The notes beneath the pieces are model-generated. The model was not told the DNA's origin. It ran no database searches and saw only the letters and a list, made by a program, of their open reading frames with translations. Of a stretch of DNA of 64,000 nucleotides, positions 33,621-45,834 are shown piece by piece. The stretch is from Ditylenchus dipsaci (taxonomy: Eukaryota > Nematoda > Chromadorea > Rhabditida > Anguinidae). The stretch is from positions 98,773 through 162,772 of the forward strand of contig SADC01000199.1 in NCBI GenBank assembly GCA_004194705.1. The letters are read 5' to 3'. The translations under genes were made by a program, and so were the position numbers. Positions within the stretch are counted from its first letter, which is position 1. Each line of letters begins with the position of its first letter.

Positions 33621-34388
33621 TTTTCAAAATATTTGTATCAAATGAAAAATGCATCTTCTTGATCAATTTCGACCGCTAAGTTTGCTATTATTGCATTTAA
33701 GCTGCTTATTTATGTTTTTCATGCTCTCAAGCGTACTTTGCAAGTGGAGTGGTCATATCTGGACTTGGACACAATCAACAAAACCGTGGAGGACTTTCCA
33801 GTAAGAATCAATGCCTTTATTTTGAGTGATCATTTGTTATTATGTATATTGTCTGTCGTTGTTAAATTTGTGGGTGGAATAAAAACTTTTTAGAAATTGT
33901 TGAAGTCGTTGCCTTTTCATACTGTGTCGTTAGATGAGCAAAAGCGTGTGTCTAGATCACAGCTCGGGCAAAGAGCTACCTCGCCAAATTTTTTGAAAAA
34001 GTGCGCGTAATTCTGACACACCGTGTAGCTTCCTATGACTTTTTGTCCGAATAATTTTAAGTGATCAAGCGTATGAAAAGATCGAGCCATTTTATGCATT
34101 TGCAAGCTTTTTACAATAAAAAATAGCACAAATTACAAGCACATCGCATTTTTGAATTCACGCAAAAAAAATCGATTTTTTCCAACTTTTTAAATTTCTT
34201 CAAAAAATCTCAATTGAAGATAAATTCGATTTTCGATAAGCCGTCTATTTTAAACAAAAAAATTTAAAGACTTTATTTGTAGAAAGGTGATTTCAATTTA
34301 AAGGCAGAAGGAACTGAAAAAAAAACACTGGCGCATCATTTTATAAAAAAATCAACAGTTGATCGGAGCTGAGGTGTGAAAAATTTAA

Positions 34389-37300
34389 TTAGTTATTGCC
34401 TATATGAGTGTAGTGGAAGCAGCAGTCATCCATCTTGTAATGCTTCGACACTTGGCAAGTAGCCTGAAATGAAAATGATACACTGTTTTTTTATTAGTTG
34501 AAAAACATACATTTTCATCACACGAAAAGTTAAACTTTCGAAGCAAATAAACCAGCGAAATTTTGGTCTGCAGGATGGCCAGCTTGTACGCAGGGCACAT
34601 CAGCCGACCTGCGTGAAAAGGAAGAAAGGCAAACAGTTTGTGCTTCTCAGTGTCCAGCGAAAACTCCCCTTCTCCGTTGAAAATCAACCATCTTAATATA
34701 TTATTTTCTATTATAACTAGGGGAGCCCAGAAGCCAAGATCTAAACAGAAAAAGGAAATATTTACTATTTTTCACTTTAAATTTCGTAGTATTTTAAACG
34801 CGCTACGCGCGTCGTACTGGTGCTAGATGGCCGCTCAAGGCGGCCAAAATTTCACCACAAATATGCATTTTATTCAACAATTTGTCTTGTACTTTTGAAT
34901 ATCAGTAATAACATCTCATGCCGATTTTTAGTATATCTAACCCAGTCTGGGATATCATGCCGATTTTTAGTATATCTAACCCAGTCTGGGATATCATGCC
35001 TATTTTCAGGACATCCAACCTAGCCCGGGATCTCATGCATACTTTCAGGACATCCATCCAGAACGGGATCTCATGCATACTTTCACGACATCCAACCCAG
35101 CCGGCATATGATGCATATTTTTAGGACATCCAACTCAGCCCGGATCTCATGCCCACTTTCAGGACATCTAACCCAGCCCGGGGTCTCATGTACACTTTCA
35201 TGACTTATTAAAATTAAAAAAAACTTTTTGAGACGTCCAGTTTAATGACATATATAAATCATAACGACAAATGATTTCGAGAGTACGATAAATAATTCAT
35301 CAAAACTCTATATGCATTGTGCTCAGAGCATAACATTTTTGTCTTAACATTGTGTTTAAGCATGATGTATATCGACTGTTCTCTTCGAAAAAAATCTTTA
35401 AATTTTCGCGCCAATTTGAATTTAAAAAAGTGAAAAACTTAATTTTGTCGAAAATACCAAAAAAGTTTCTTATGAAAATTTTTGAGCGCAAAAAAGTTTC
35501 CTTAGAAACACCACTCACATTTGATACTTGTCTACATTATAGTATCACTTCAGGCAATATATCTGATCATTAACGTTCTGCCCCTTCAATCATTTCCACC
35601 CCGTACTATACCATTTCGGGCAATTCCACTGAAGAACACCGTTCTTATCTTATCTAATCTATGTTTTCCCTTATCTTTTTCAGTATTTTCTGAAACCTAA
35701 TAGTTGGTCATTGATACTTCATTTCGACCAAAACTTTTTTTTGTTTGAAAGCTGACATTCTGTAGATGTGCCCTTTTGCTCAGCCCAGCTCCGAAAAAAT
35801 TTCCGAACACCCTCAAAAAATCGAAAGAAAAATTTTTTTTTTGCCCTGAAAAATTGGAAAAAAAAAGTTGAGCTAAAAAAAATTTTTCCGAACTCCCCAT
35901 AAAAAGTTACTCGAGACATGTGCAAAAATTTTTTGAAAAAAGTGCCCGGAACATCGAGATCAATTAGCTTTACCGAAAATGACATTAGAGCTAGTTTTTA
36001 TCTATATAGGTAATTTTTCAATCAGAAAAAAAGGTTGCCGTATTCTCTTTAATAGAAGAACCACATGTGGTTCTATTTTTCAACCCCCCTTGGGGCTGTG
36101 GTTCTATTAGAGAGTGTGGTTCGAATAGAGAGTGTGGTTCTATTAGAGAGAATACGGTAATCACTTATTTGAAACTCATTAAAAATGCTGAAATGGTCAA
36201 GGAAAAGTTGCTTTTTCAAAAAAAAATTTCTTGTTTGAGACTAGTTTTACTGTTTTGTCACTATAATTTAACGTATTTTTTGGAGAACGATAACTAAAAA
36301 GAACCGGCAGAGCTACAGATACAATCTGTACTTTACTGTGCACCAAATTATCACAATTTATAGTTGTTTTAATCAAAAATTGCTCAAATTTTCGTTGAAA
36401 ATCTGTTGTTTTGTTTTTGAATTATTGCAACTTAAACTTTTCAGAACTTTTTCATTTTTTTACTCATTTCGTTGATTTCAAACCAGATAGTATCCCTTTG
36501 CTCCTCAATTATTCTAAAACTATCATGATTAATAAATAAACGGAAATTTTAATATTTTCAAGGTTTTTTCAAGGTTTTTTTAGTTTCCGAAAATTCAAAT
36601 CAGTGTTTGACTTAAATTTTAATGATTACCTGTGCGGTACAAATTCCATGGCATTTTCGCCCCAAATAGATGGATCACGATGGACTGAATTTATGTCTGC
36701 CTTCACCAAAGTTCCCACCTCAATTGGTATCTGGCCCAAAGTGGTGGCCTTAACACAGATGCGGTCAACTACCCTGTAATTATATTTGATGTTAAATTTC
36801 AAGTAAGGAATGTTTACAAATGGGATGGCGGCTCCAAACGAAGTCCTTCCTGAATCACTGCTTGCATTAACTTCATCTGGGACAACTGTTCATAGGTCGG
36901 CTGCTGAATTCTGTTAACATGAAATATTATAGTTGATAATGTCAACCTGGTCGTGTGAACACAATTTAGCAATCTCTTCATTCAACTGAAGCTGCAAGTT
37001 CTTATCCTTGGCAAGGTAATTGAGTAGTGTCAAGAGCAGTGTTGAGCTCATTTCAATTCTGAAACAAAGATGGTTATAGTTAATTTTATTATTTAAATTT
37101 TTATTTACCCAATGTTGCGCATAAGGTCCTGCTGAAATAGGTCGACAATGTCCAAGTGCTTTGCTTCCTTCAATTGGTTCTGAACAGACATGTCATTTAA
37201 CCTGGCTCAAAATCTAATCTCTATATAGTATTCGGGACGGGGGGGGGTGGAGGGGTGGTCTGTCTGTCGCCAACTTGAGAACTCAAAAACTTTTTTCTGG

Positions 37301-40300
37301 GCAGCAGTTTTATGGAAGAGTTTGGTGTCATTTGAAAGCCCTTTCGACGGCGGAGGACCCTTTTTATTGGATTTATATATTTTTTTGAGAAATTTGAAAT
37401 TCTGCCTCTTGAAGTTGAAAGCAGAGATTTTATGATAAATTGCATTAGTAGTCGCTTTGAGCACCCAACAACTTTTTTCTGGGCAGTATTTTAATGGGCA
37501 AGTTTGGTCTTATCGGAAAGCCTTTTAACGGCGGAGGACTTTTATTATTAGATTTGCATTTTCATTTTGAGAAATTTGAAATTTTGCCTTTTAAAGTTGA
37601 AAAAGTGTAAGTTTTTTGAGAAAAACGCTTGAAATAAAGTAGGGGTTTTGTGGGAAATCTCAAAAAATTTTAAATGAAAAACTTTTTTTAATTACCGCTA
37701 TTTAAAAGCTGTTTAAAAGCAAATCGAACACGCTTAGCAATATTTGGTTGTCAGAAATAAGGTATTGTCTGTTCCGAAAATATCTCTCGTCCAAAGGCGC
37801 AGATAGGCGCCTTTGGACCCTTGTAACTTACTATTTCAAGACACTTTTCCTGCCGAATAAGATCGATGAGCAGTTGCATTGCACGATTGGAGTTGTTTTT
37901 TTCCCACAGTGCCACCCGTTCGGTTAACCAATGGATGCTTCCGTTGAGAAACGGAACACGAAGCCACCAAGTTTTGAGAAATTTTGTCCAAGCTCGACCA
38001 GTTGTGGTCTTCCACTGCCCATATACTTGCTGCGCCACTTGTGCGTACTTGCAAACTTCACTGTTTTCCAACTGCCCAGCAGAGCGCTGCCCAAGTGCAA
38101 TTGCCAGTTCAGCTGTTGAACGAAACTAAATTGAAGAAATTCAACAATGTATACAGATGATGGATTTCAAGAATCAATTAAAAAAGTTAATTTTAAGGAA
38201 ATGGCAAGGAACAATAAAATTTAGTATCAAAAACTTACGGCTCAACAGCTGCACGTGTAAAGCTTTTAATGCTTTTATTTGCCATGTCCTTCACCATCAA
38301 AGCAACCATTTGTGCGTTTGAGTCGAAAAGAATGGGCAAAAACTGCAAAGAATTCATAAAGTTTTGTGTCAGTGGCTAGGGTTGAGCCATGAGCATACTT
38401 GCACGGCCAAAAAAATCGGCGCCGGTCGCCGACCAGGGCGCCGGTCTTTGAAAAAAAACGGCGCCGGGCGCCCGAAATCGGCGCCCGGCGCCCTCTTTGT
38501 GAAAAATCAGCGCTGGGGCCTTGTCAACCAAGAAAATCGGTGCCGGGCGCCATTGACAAAAAAGTTGGCGCCGCGCGCAAAGTAAAAACACAAGAAAAGT
38601 AGCTATGCAAATTTATTTTAAATATTTTACATGTCAATCAATTCGCTATTATAAGTCAAAATGCTCTTGCTTTTTAAAAGTACGTGTCAGAACCGGGCGC
38701 TGGAGTGTATCAAAATCGGCACCGGTCGCCGAACCGGGCGCCCGGTGTAAAATTCAGCCCTGCGAAATCTGAAATTTTTTGAGAGAACTAAAGCTGTATG
38801 TGTCATATAAGCTGAAAAGGCCAAGAAAATCAGTACAAAATACTGTTTAAAAAGCCTACTTCTATAATTTTGAAAGTTATGAAAAAGCACTGAAAAAGGG
38901 CGCCGGGCGCCGGCGCCCGACTACGCAATTTTCGAAATCGGCGCCGGGCGCCCGTGCGGGGCCCGGCGCCCCAATTTTTTCAAAATTTTCGGGGCGCACA
39001 CCGGCGCCGGCACCCGTGCAAGTATGGCCATGAGCATATGCCCGAAATGATTTATTTCGGGGCATTAAATCCCCGAGTCTATAATTTTGGGCATTTTCCT
39101 CCTATATATTTTTGAGATTTGGTAGTCTCCAAAAGGTGCAAAGAACAGTTCGTGGCAATTTTTTTGTAAATGTTTTTGTACTTTTAATCAAAGCGCGGCG
39201 CTACTAGCAAATACCCTCTCCACAAGAATCCGACCTTTTAAAAATTGCTGTATATATCCTTTGGAACAACAAATTTAAGCTTAGCCCTTAGGCTTGGGGG
39301 TAGGCCAACGTACGGAAGATGTGACTAATGACTGTGTTACGCACTTTTTTCTAGCTCTGGGACATAACTTTGGGTACTTTTTATTTAAGTAAAAGAAGTG
39401 AAAATCGTTGAGAGGGGAGGGGGCATTCGCTAGTAGTGTCAAAAGTGTCATTTTAAGCTGAAAAGTTTTATTCTAAGGCATACAAGTATACAAAATGTTA
39501 TCAGAAATTTGAATAAAAACTGAAATTTAAAATATTTGTTGATTTCCGAGATATGACCTGAAGTTGGTCAGTGATTTTTTAACATATTGACACTCCAACA
39601 TTAGATCACATCTCGGAAACAAGGTATTATTTTAAATTTCTGTTAATTTATTCAAATTTGCGAGGAAATTTTGTATACTAAGGTGCCTTAGAATAAAAAA
39701 TTTTAGCTAAAAATGGGGTATTTTTTTAAAGTACGAAAGATTTTACAAAAAGTACTAGAATCTGTCTTAAGTTTCTCAAAAAGTAGTTAAAGTTAAAAAG
39801 GATTGTCAGATGTAGTGTTAACTGTAGTTTTCTATTCTCTAATTCCATTTATTGTATTTTTGATGATGTTGTGAATTGCTCTTATTGAATGAAAGATCTC
39901 AAAAACAATATTAAAAAATACACCATATTAGTTTATTTTGATATGTTCATTGATGATATTTGAATTTTGTTGAATAAAATATGATTAATGGGAGACATTC
40001 AGAAAATGACCGAAAACGCCCGAGAATTTGGAAAATGCCCGTGCATAAAATAAAATGATGGATGGGAGACATGCCCGGGCATAGTCAATCCACTACCTAC
40101 CCTTTGCCCACACTTAACCAAATCAAAAACAGACGGATAAGAGCTAGCAAGAAACACCACCACCCTGCCCCTGCATAATGAAGGGAGCTTAAAACTATGT
40201 CCAATTATTGATGCTTTACTGGTGTCTAATCGACCCTGAACATTGCTAGACTTTTGTCTTATTCTAATAAGTCTTCATAATTAAATTAAAATATGCCCGG

Positions 40301-42932
40301 GCATATGCCAGATTATTAAATGCCCGGGGCATAAGACAACCTTATCAGTGCCTACCTTCTTAATGTTCTGCTGACTGAAGGCTGGAACACCGTGGACAAG
40401 AAGACTGTGGACGTGTGATCTATCTCCTAGAAATTATTTGCTTTGCAAAACATAAAATATATCTTTCAAACCCGCAAGATTCTTTGCTTATACAATTTTT
40501 TAGTTTTTTCAATAAATACATTGAAAACGTATCAAAGTGTTGATTTTATAATCAATTTTCGTCAATTATGTAAAAAACTTAATTAACTAGTACAATTGTA
40601 AATAGCTAATAAAACTCAAAAAAATTGGCATAATATCTTTTAGTTCGCCTAAAAGCTCGAAAATGCCACCAAAAAGATTTTTTCTGCCACTAAAAACTTA
40701 AAACCTAAATATTCTAAAGTTTTTGTTTCAACTTTTTCAATTTTTTCAGTATCGTGTAGCCTAGAATCTCAGCTTTCCAACAAGCCATCAGCTGACCAAA
40801 TGGTGTTTCAAAAAGTTGGAGGAAAAGGGGTTTGAATATAGCAAATTTTCGGAAAAATTTGCTATATTCAAAGGTTTTTGGTGGCAGAAAAAATCTTTTT
40901 GGTGGCATTTTCGATCTTTTTGGCAAACCAAATCAATATAAGCCAAAACAATTACCAATTTCTGAAAACACGCTGTTTTGGTCACTAATAGGTCTTTAAG
41001 CATCGGTGGGTTGGATGTGACGAATACGTTCTTCGTGCCAAACTGGAGGCCATAGAATGACCCAAACAACTTGTTCCACTTTTCGTAGCTCTCGAAGAGA
41101 TCTTGCACCACCAGGTTGTAGTTACCGACTGCCAAACCACTCATATTACCAAAGAAGGGCTTAGGCTGTGGACCAGGTATCCCACGTCTTCTCCAATAGT
41201 TGGTATGGTGAATAGATGCTCTGTAATAAGTAAGAGTTACAGTCGAGTCCCTCATTAACATACGGCTGGCTAAGATTTGGTTGGTTTGTTTAAAATTAAG
41301 GCAAAATGACGGCTAAACTTCGTTATACCACATCCTACCAAAAGTTGATTTTAACCACTTATTCGTGCTTTTCAGGTCGTAATTAGTCGAAAAAACATGT
41401 TTCTGGGATTGGGAAAGACATTTGCAAAAATAAATTTTTTCGGCGAAAATTTTGACATTTTTTTGAAAATTTTCATGAAATTTTTTATTTTTTTTAGTTT
41501 ATTCGGTTGCAGTTTTTTTCTCTCGTCTTTTTCTTTCTCGAAGGCTACGTGCATCTCAAGGTATTTATAGAATTTATTTTTCACGAGTTTGCTCCATATT
41601 TCGCCAAAAAGCAGCGTTCTTTATCATGTTTAAGGGGCCGCACGAGCATGCAATCCACATGACCGGCCTACCGGATGCAAAATGGCTATGCAAGTGTTGT
41701 TGCAACTCTCGCATAGCCATTTTTCGAGCTGTTTCAGACTCTAAGGGGAGTTTCTGAGGGGTGCGACTCAACTCCAAGTCCCAGGCCCCTACGCCCCGGA
41801 GGGTTGCGTAGGGGGGCTTGAGGACTTAGAAGTTAGAGTCGCGCCCCCCAACTCCACTTAGAGACTGAATCCGAGAATGCTGAGAAAGGTGTGACACACT
41901 CATATCCTTTTTTTACAGACAGCCATCATGTTAATTTGCATAAATGGGCCAGCATGTGGGTTGTTATGTGAAATAACATAACAGTAACATAAGTAACAAA
42001 ACGGAGTAAAATTTTCAAAAAAAATGTCAAATTTTTGCCGAAAATTTTTTTATTGCAAATGTCTTTCCCAATCCCAAAAACATGTTTTTTCGACTAAGTA
42101 CGACCTTAAAACCACGAATAAGTGGTCAAAATCAACTTTTGGTAGGATGTGGTATAACGAATTCCAGCCAAAATGACCTCCTCCATTAACATACAGTCGA
42201 TGCTTTTGTCGAATTTTTTCGAATTACAGCCATTTTTTCCACAAAACTTTTTCTATAAAATCTCAACTTTTTTATTTTTTTTTCAAAAAAGCTCAGAAGA
42301 AAGGCAAATCTTTTTAATTTTTATGAAAAAAATTTGCCCTGGTCCAAGAAGCTGATTTAACTGATTTAACTAAAGGGTATGTTCCGAAATCGACTGAGGG
42401 GTGTGTTCCAAATTCGGATTCAAAATTGAACGGACTCTCCTATTAACATACCATATTTCTTCTAATAGACGGGCAGCTTGTAATAAACGAGCACCGTACC
42501 ACTTTAGCCTGACTGTATAATTCACCCAATTCTCAAAAAATCCTAAAAACTTGTTTTTTTCGCTGTTTTTTCGCCTTATGGGGCATTGCACAATTCAGCC
42601 ACCACTTTTGTTAAATTTTCACCATTTTTGTCGTTTGCTTACAAAAACTAATTTTTGATCGAAAAAATAAGCCGGCAGTCTCTAATAGCCGGGCGGTCTC
42701 TAATAAACGAGCATCCTAGGAGGTGATTGAAAAATGAACGAGCATGCTCTTTTATTAGAGGAAATACGTTTATGAAATCCGGATCTCTCATTAACACACT
42801 CTTGCGTTAACATACACCTCTCATTAACATACGGCTAGGGTTGTATGTTAATGAGAGACTCGACTGTGGTGAAAAAGAAAAATAAGGTTACCCGTAGCCA
42901 ATGAGCAAAGTAAAAATGAGAAGACAAATCAT
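34389..42932 (-). CDS. Cytochrome P450, CYP3-clan-like, split gene
   Basis: Haem-thiolate enzyme of the ER membrane. Exons (minus): 42932-42892 (ATG; anchor MICLLIFTLLIGYG), 41220-40956 (YWRRRGIPGPQPKPFFGN), 40426-40356, 38342-38239 (FLPILFDSNAQM), 38125-37832, 37179-37109, 37058-36963 (I-helix), 36910-36818 (EGLRLEPP, ExxR), 36773-36630 (HRDPSIWGENAMEFVPHR), 34691-34511 (haem loop PFHAGRLMCPAYKLA) and 34463-34389 with stop. Most joins keep frame. The exon around the C-helix between 40.95 and 40.43 kb is missing, and the join 38239/38125 is off by one base. The I-helix reads IGIEMSS, where most P450s have AGxxTT, and the haem loop lacks the usual Arg two before Cys. It may be a divergent enzyme or a decaying gene. 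Confidence 0.85.
34918..35205. repeat. Tandem repeat, ~38-base unit, 7-8 copies
   Basis: Units begin CATGCCGATTTTTAGTATAT and run through ATCTAACCCAGTCTGGGAT. The first two are identical and later ones drift (GACATCCAACCCAGCC). It lies in the 1.9-kb intron between the last large P450 exons. Confidence 0.9.
36036..36159. mobile_element. ACCGTATTT-family MITE, word AGAACCAC
   Basis: Ends are GCCGTATTCTCTTTAATAG and CTATTAGAGAGAATACGG. The left word AGAACCACATGTGGTTCT is palindromic and the right side repeats GTGGTTC four times between TATTAGAGA motifs. It lies inside a P450 intron. Confidence 0.85.
37262..37620. repeat. Direct ~185-base tandem duplication
   Basis: CAACTTTTTTCTGGGCAGTA-type sequence, then AAAGCCTTT.GACGGCGGAGGA and GAGAAATTTGAAATT, occurs twice in the same orientation about 185-190 bases apart. 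It lies in the intron between P450 exons 37832 and 37179. Confidence 0.75.
38398..39022. mobile_element. GC-rich foldback element, word GGCGCCGGGCGCC
   Basis: Ends CTTGCACGG and CCGTGCAAG are inverted and flanked by TA (38396-38397, 39023-39024). Both sides are packed with GGCGCC-containing blocks, separated by AAAAATC-type spacers, against a strongly AT-rich background. The centre (about 38590-38690, 38760-38890) is AT-rich. It lies in a P450 intron. Confidence 0.85.
39025..40345. repeat. Repeats with TGCCCGGGCAT words
   Basis: ATATGCCCGAAATG near 39047, repeated GAAAATGCCCG and TGCCCGGGCATA near 40010-40085, and TGCCCGGGGCATAAGAC near 40320 suggest one or two more word-bearing foldbacks interrupted by the 39197-39440 element. 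Boundaries were not fixed. Confidence 0.45.
39197..39440. repeat. MITE with GCGCTACTAGCAAATACCC termini
   Basis: Left CTACTAGCAAATACCCTC is mirrored at the right by GGGGGCATTCGCTAGTAG with one change. The inside matches the 12009-12245 copy (CTTAGGCTTGGGGGTAGGCCA, ACGGAAG.TGTGACTAATGA). The inner terminal word differs from that copy. Confidence 0.75.
40640..40935. repeat. Foldback in a P450 intron
   Basis: GAAAATGCCACCAAAAAGAT at the left is mirrored by ATCTTTTTGGTGGCATTTTC at the right. Inner arms around AAATTTTCGGAAAAATTTGC form a second small palindrome near 40845. Confidence 0.7.
41316..42166. repeat. Foldback nested in the 41236-42866 element
   Basis: TTCGTTATACCACATCCTAC at the left and its complement at the right begin arms of about 180 bases sharing CCAAAAGTTGATTTT, ACATGTTT.TGGGATTGGG and GACATTT.CAA. 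The centre holds a GC-rich imperfect palindrome around CCCCTACGCCCCGGAGGG. Confidence 0.8.
42451..42771. mobile_element. ACCGTATTT-family MITE, word CGAGCA/CGGGCA
   Basis: Left ACCATATTTCTTCTAATAG and right TTATTAGAGGAAATACG bracket repeated CGGGCA, CGAGCA and GCCGGGCGG words set after TAATAG or TAATAAA. It sits inside the 41236-42866 element, so it is the younger insertion. Confidence 0.75.
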
Positions 42933-43224
42933 CCCACTAGGCAGCAAGCGGTAAGTCAGGCCAGAAACATTTTTCTCACACGTGCTGTTAATATTGGTTC
43001 GCAGGGCAACAAATGTTTCGTTCTTATTCACATTAGTGCCTCTTGAATGGCTGCTTATTGAAAGAAGACTATTGTGCTGGTATAGAGAGCCAAGCATGTC
43101 CCCTAAAAAGAATTGATCAAACTATAACTTACAAGATCTTCGCCGTTGATGACAATGGCAGTATAGAGTTTTTGAATTCGCGGGGACAGTTGAAAATTTC
43201 GGAAAATGTTTTTTAAATTATTTT

Positions 43225-43890
43225 GACTAAAATGGGATTTTACGCCCTTAAGTTAATTCAATTTTTATTTTTAACCTTTAATTTTTTAACACCAATCGTT
43301 ATTACAATAAATCCACCGGACAAAAAACACATCAGATCAAAGTTTTGAAAAAAAATTTCCGAAAAAATTTTACTGGTTTAATTTAGGAGGGCCCTGGTTG
43401 TTTTCGAAACTGTTTCAGAATTCACTTTTTATCGGTGCTCTAGTAAACACGATTATATACAAGTTTATACTCGAGATGACACTAGAAAAAGGGTTTAATT
43501 ATGAGTGTAATTTTGTCTATGACTATGCTGCAAGATTTGCGAAAAAAAAACAAAACTTCTCAAAAAGTTCCGAAAATTCCATGAATGCCCGGATCTTTTT
43601 TGAAATTTTTGTTTTTTTCGCAAATTTTGCAGACACAATCATAAATAACCTTATACTCAAAATGTAGCCTTTTTTAGATGGCATTTCGACTATAAACTCG
43701 TGAGTTCTGAAACAGTCTCAAAAACCACCAGGACCCTCCTGAATCAAACGATGGGAAATATTTTCGAAAAATTTTTTATTCCGAAACTTCGATCTGATGT
43801 GTTTTTGCCAGGTGGATTCATGGTAATTTCGATTGGTCTGAAAAGAGGGATTTAAAATAAAAATCAAGTTAACTTAAGCTAGCAAGATTC
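43225..43890. repeat. Foldback with long arms
   Basis: GGGATTTTACGCCCTTAAGTT-type left arm and GATTTAAAATAAAAATCAAG right arm enclose paired AATCCACC.G.CAAAAA, ACATCAGATC.AAG and GGAGGGCCCTGGT/ACCAGGACCCTCC segments. The centre repeats GTTTATACTCGAGATG-like and TTATACTCAAAATG-like sequence. Confidence 0.65.
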
Positions 43891-43899
43891 TATTTTCTA

Positions 43900-45150
43900 G
43901 TCAAACCCCCCCCCCCCTAAAATATGTCCTCCTATAAGACACAAATTATGAGTTACCTGTGCTACATAAGTCGGAAGTTGCCACAAAATAGGCTAGGCAT
44001 GCCAAATTCAGGCACCAAATTATCTTTTCATTGATAGAAGCCCGGAAAAACAATAACGACCTTTTGCAAAATTACGAATAGTACAAATAGAATGATAATT
44101 ATTTTTCAGACTCGAATAATTTACTTTTCTTTCGTTTGCCATATTTATACAACTAAAAAGAGAAAATGACTCCGCCTACTCGCTGTGGAGATTTTGCTTA
44201 GGGCCAATGGACCGTCGGGCTGATAGGTTTGGTAAAGCAGCACGATAAATGAAATTATTTTTTGGTTATTAACAGTTCTTAATTAATTCCAAAACCCTAT
44301 CTAAAAGGCTTGAAATTTTTCGGCTGAAATAGTTGTTTACTAACTCCATTTTGCCAGATGTGCAACTAATGTGCAACTTTACCTCAGTTTCATAGTTGTA
44401 CCCAACTCAAAACACAATAGCATAATTTTTTTGAAATACTATTGCAAAAAGAAATGCTAATTATAGGAGAAATTATAAAACTTTTGCATCTTATTCTTTG
44501 TTTAATAAATACATCTCCAAGATGCTTTGAAATGTCTTTGGGCTGTATCCTTTTGGCTGGCTTCTGCCTAGACTTTTTATCCTACTGTACCCAGAAAGAG
44601 GGCATTTGAAAGTTGGCAGTGTTGTTGTTGTTTTTAGTTGGAAAAAAGGCAGTGACCTTATTTCGATAAACCAAAATTAGGGTTTTTTTGCCCTGACATT
44701 CCAAACACCTATATTTTCTGCCTATTTTTGACCTAAATAACCGGTTTATTTCTAAACTTTTTTCCTTTTCCGTTGTTTTTTCCTCGGTGACTTAAAATTT
44801 TCCCTTGTGTCAAATATATATTCTTTTATTTCTTGTCAGAACCATATTTAATTGGTTTTGTAAGAACATTTTTAACTTTGATAAACTGCCTTTAAATTCT
44901 GAATAAAGTTCTATTTCTGTGTTTTTGACTGCAAAATATACAATTTTAAATGGTAAATTTGATGTGGCAACCCACCACACTTATAATACAAGTGTTTAAA
45001 AAAATAAACAATTTTTAATTAAAAATTTTTAACAATTGTTTTTAAGTATTGTATACAGTTGATAGCTCATTCGAAAGCACTGCTCTATAGCTACAAAATT
45101 AAAGGTCAACCATTTGTTTTCATTTTCGAAAGTGCTCCCTATTTCAAATT
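43900..45150. other. Gene-free stretch
   Basis: AT-rich DNA with a poly-C run at about 43906-43919 and no recognised exon, RNA gene or element end. Confidence 0.4.
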
Positions 45151-45159
45151 AAAGGGCGG

Positions 45160-45830
45160 ATTTCTACGGCTACTTTTTAACATTGACTGCTACTTCACTT
45201 CACATACATTTTTTCACATATTTTGTTTTTTACCCCATATGTTTTACACCGTTTTGTAGCTGAGATTTTTCTCTATCGATGGAGTGGTCAAACACCTTGA
45301 TCAGAAATAACTTTCGACTAAACTGCACAATTGTGAACAGCTCGAAAAAAGGGTTTTGATTACTTTTTCGTGCTTTTCGACCCTTAAAACCCCAGAAAAC
45401 GTGTTTCCAGGTATGGGACGGCAATTTAAAAAAAAAATTTTTGACCATTTTTGACCAAAACCATGATACCCCCCTCGCCCCTGTAGTCGAAAAAAGTGCA
45501 AATATTTGGCGAACACTCTTGTTCTAACAAATCTGATTCCTTCTTCACTCATATGACACCAAAAAGATAGCGTTTTGAACATAGTTTTGAATACTGGGGA
45601 CTCGAAAAAGAGTCCCAAAAAAAAACTCGAAAATTATTTTCAATCAATGTTTTCAATCAAAATACTTGACCACTCAATCGATAGAAAAAAATCTCAGCTA
45701 CGAAATGGTGTGAAAAGATCTGAGATAAGAAAACATATGCGAAATAAATATATGTGACGTAGCAGTCGATGTCAAAAAAATAGCCGTAGAAGGCCCCCGC
45801 CCCTTTAAAGGGCCATGTTTTTTGCGCGCA
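45160..45830. repeat. Foldback element
   Basis: GGGCGGATTTCTACGGCTA at the left pairs with AGCCGTAGAAGGCCCCCGCCC at the right. The arms continue through GACTGCTAC.TC, CATATGTTTT, GTAGCTGAGATTTTTCTCTA and TCGATGGAGTGGTCAA. Its middle resembles the 41316 family (AAAAACGTGTTTCCAGGTATGGG). Confidence 0.7.
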
Positions 45831-45834
45831 GTGG

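Larger units (their letters stand above)
41236..42866. mobile_element. CAGTCGAGTCYCTCATTAAC element filling P450 intron 1
   Basis: Left CAGTCGAGTCCCTCATTAAC and right (complement) CAGTCGAGTCTCTCATTAAC are terminal inverted repeats. TA is on the left (41234-41235) and the right duplication is a mutated TG. The word TTAACATAC recurs at both ends. Two other elements are nested in it (41316-42166, 42451-42771). Removing it would leave an intron of about 38 bases. Confidence 0.8.

Noticed and set aside
38364..39065. Arg/Pro/Gly-rich frames in the GC-rich block
   Set aside because: They lie within the GGCGCC foldback element and read through its repeated words on both strands.
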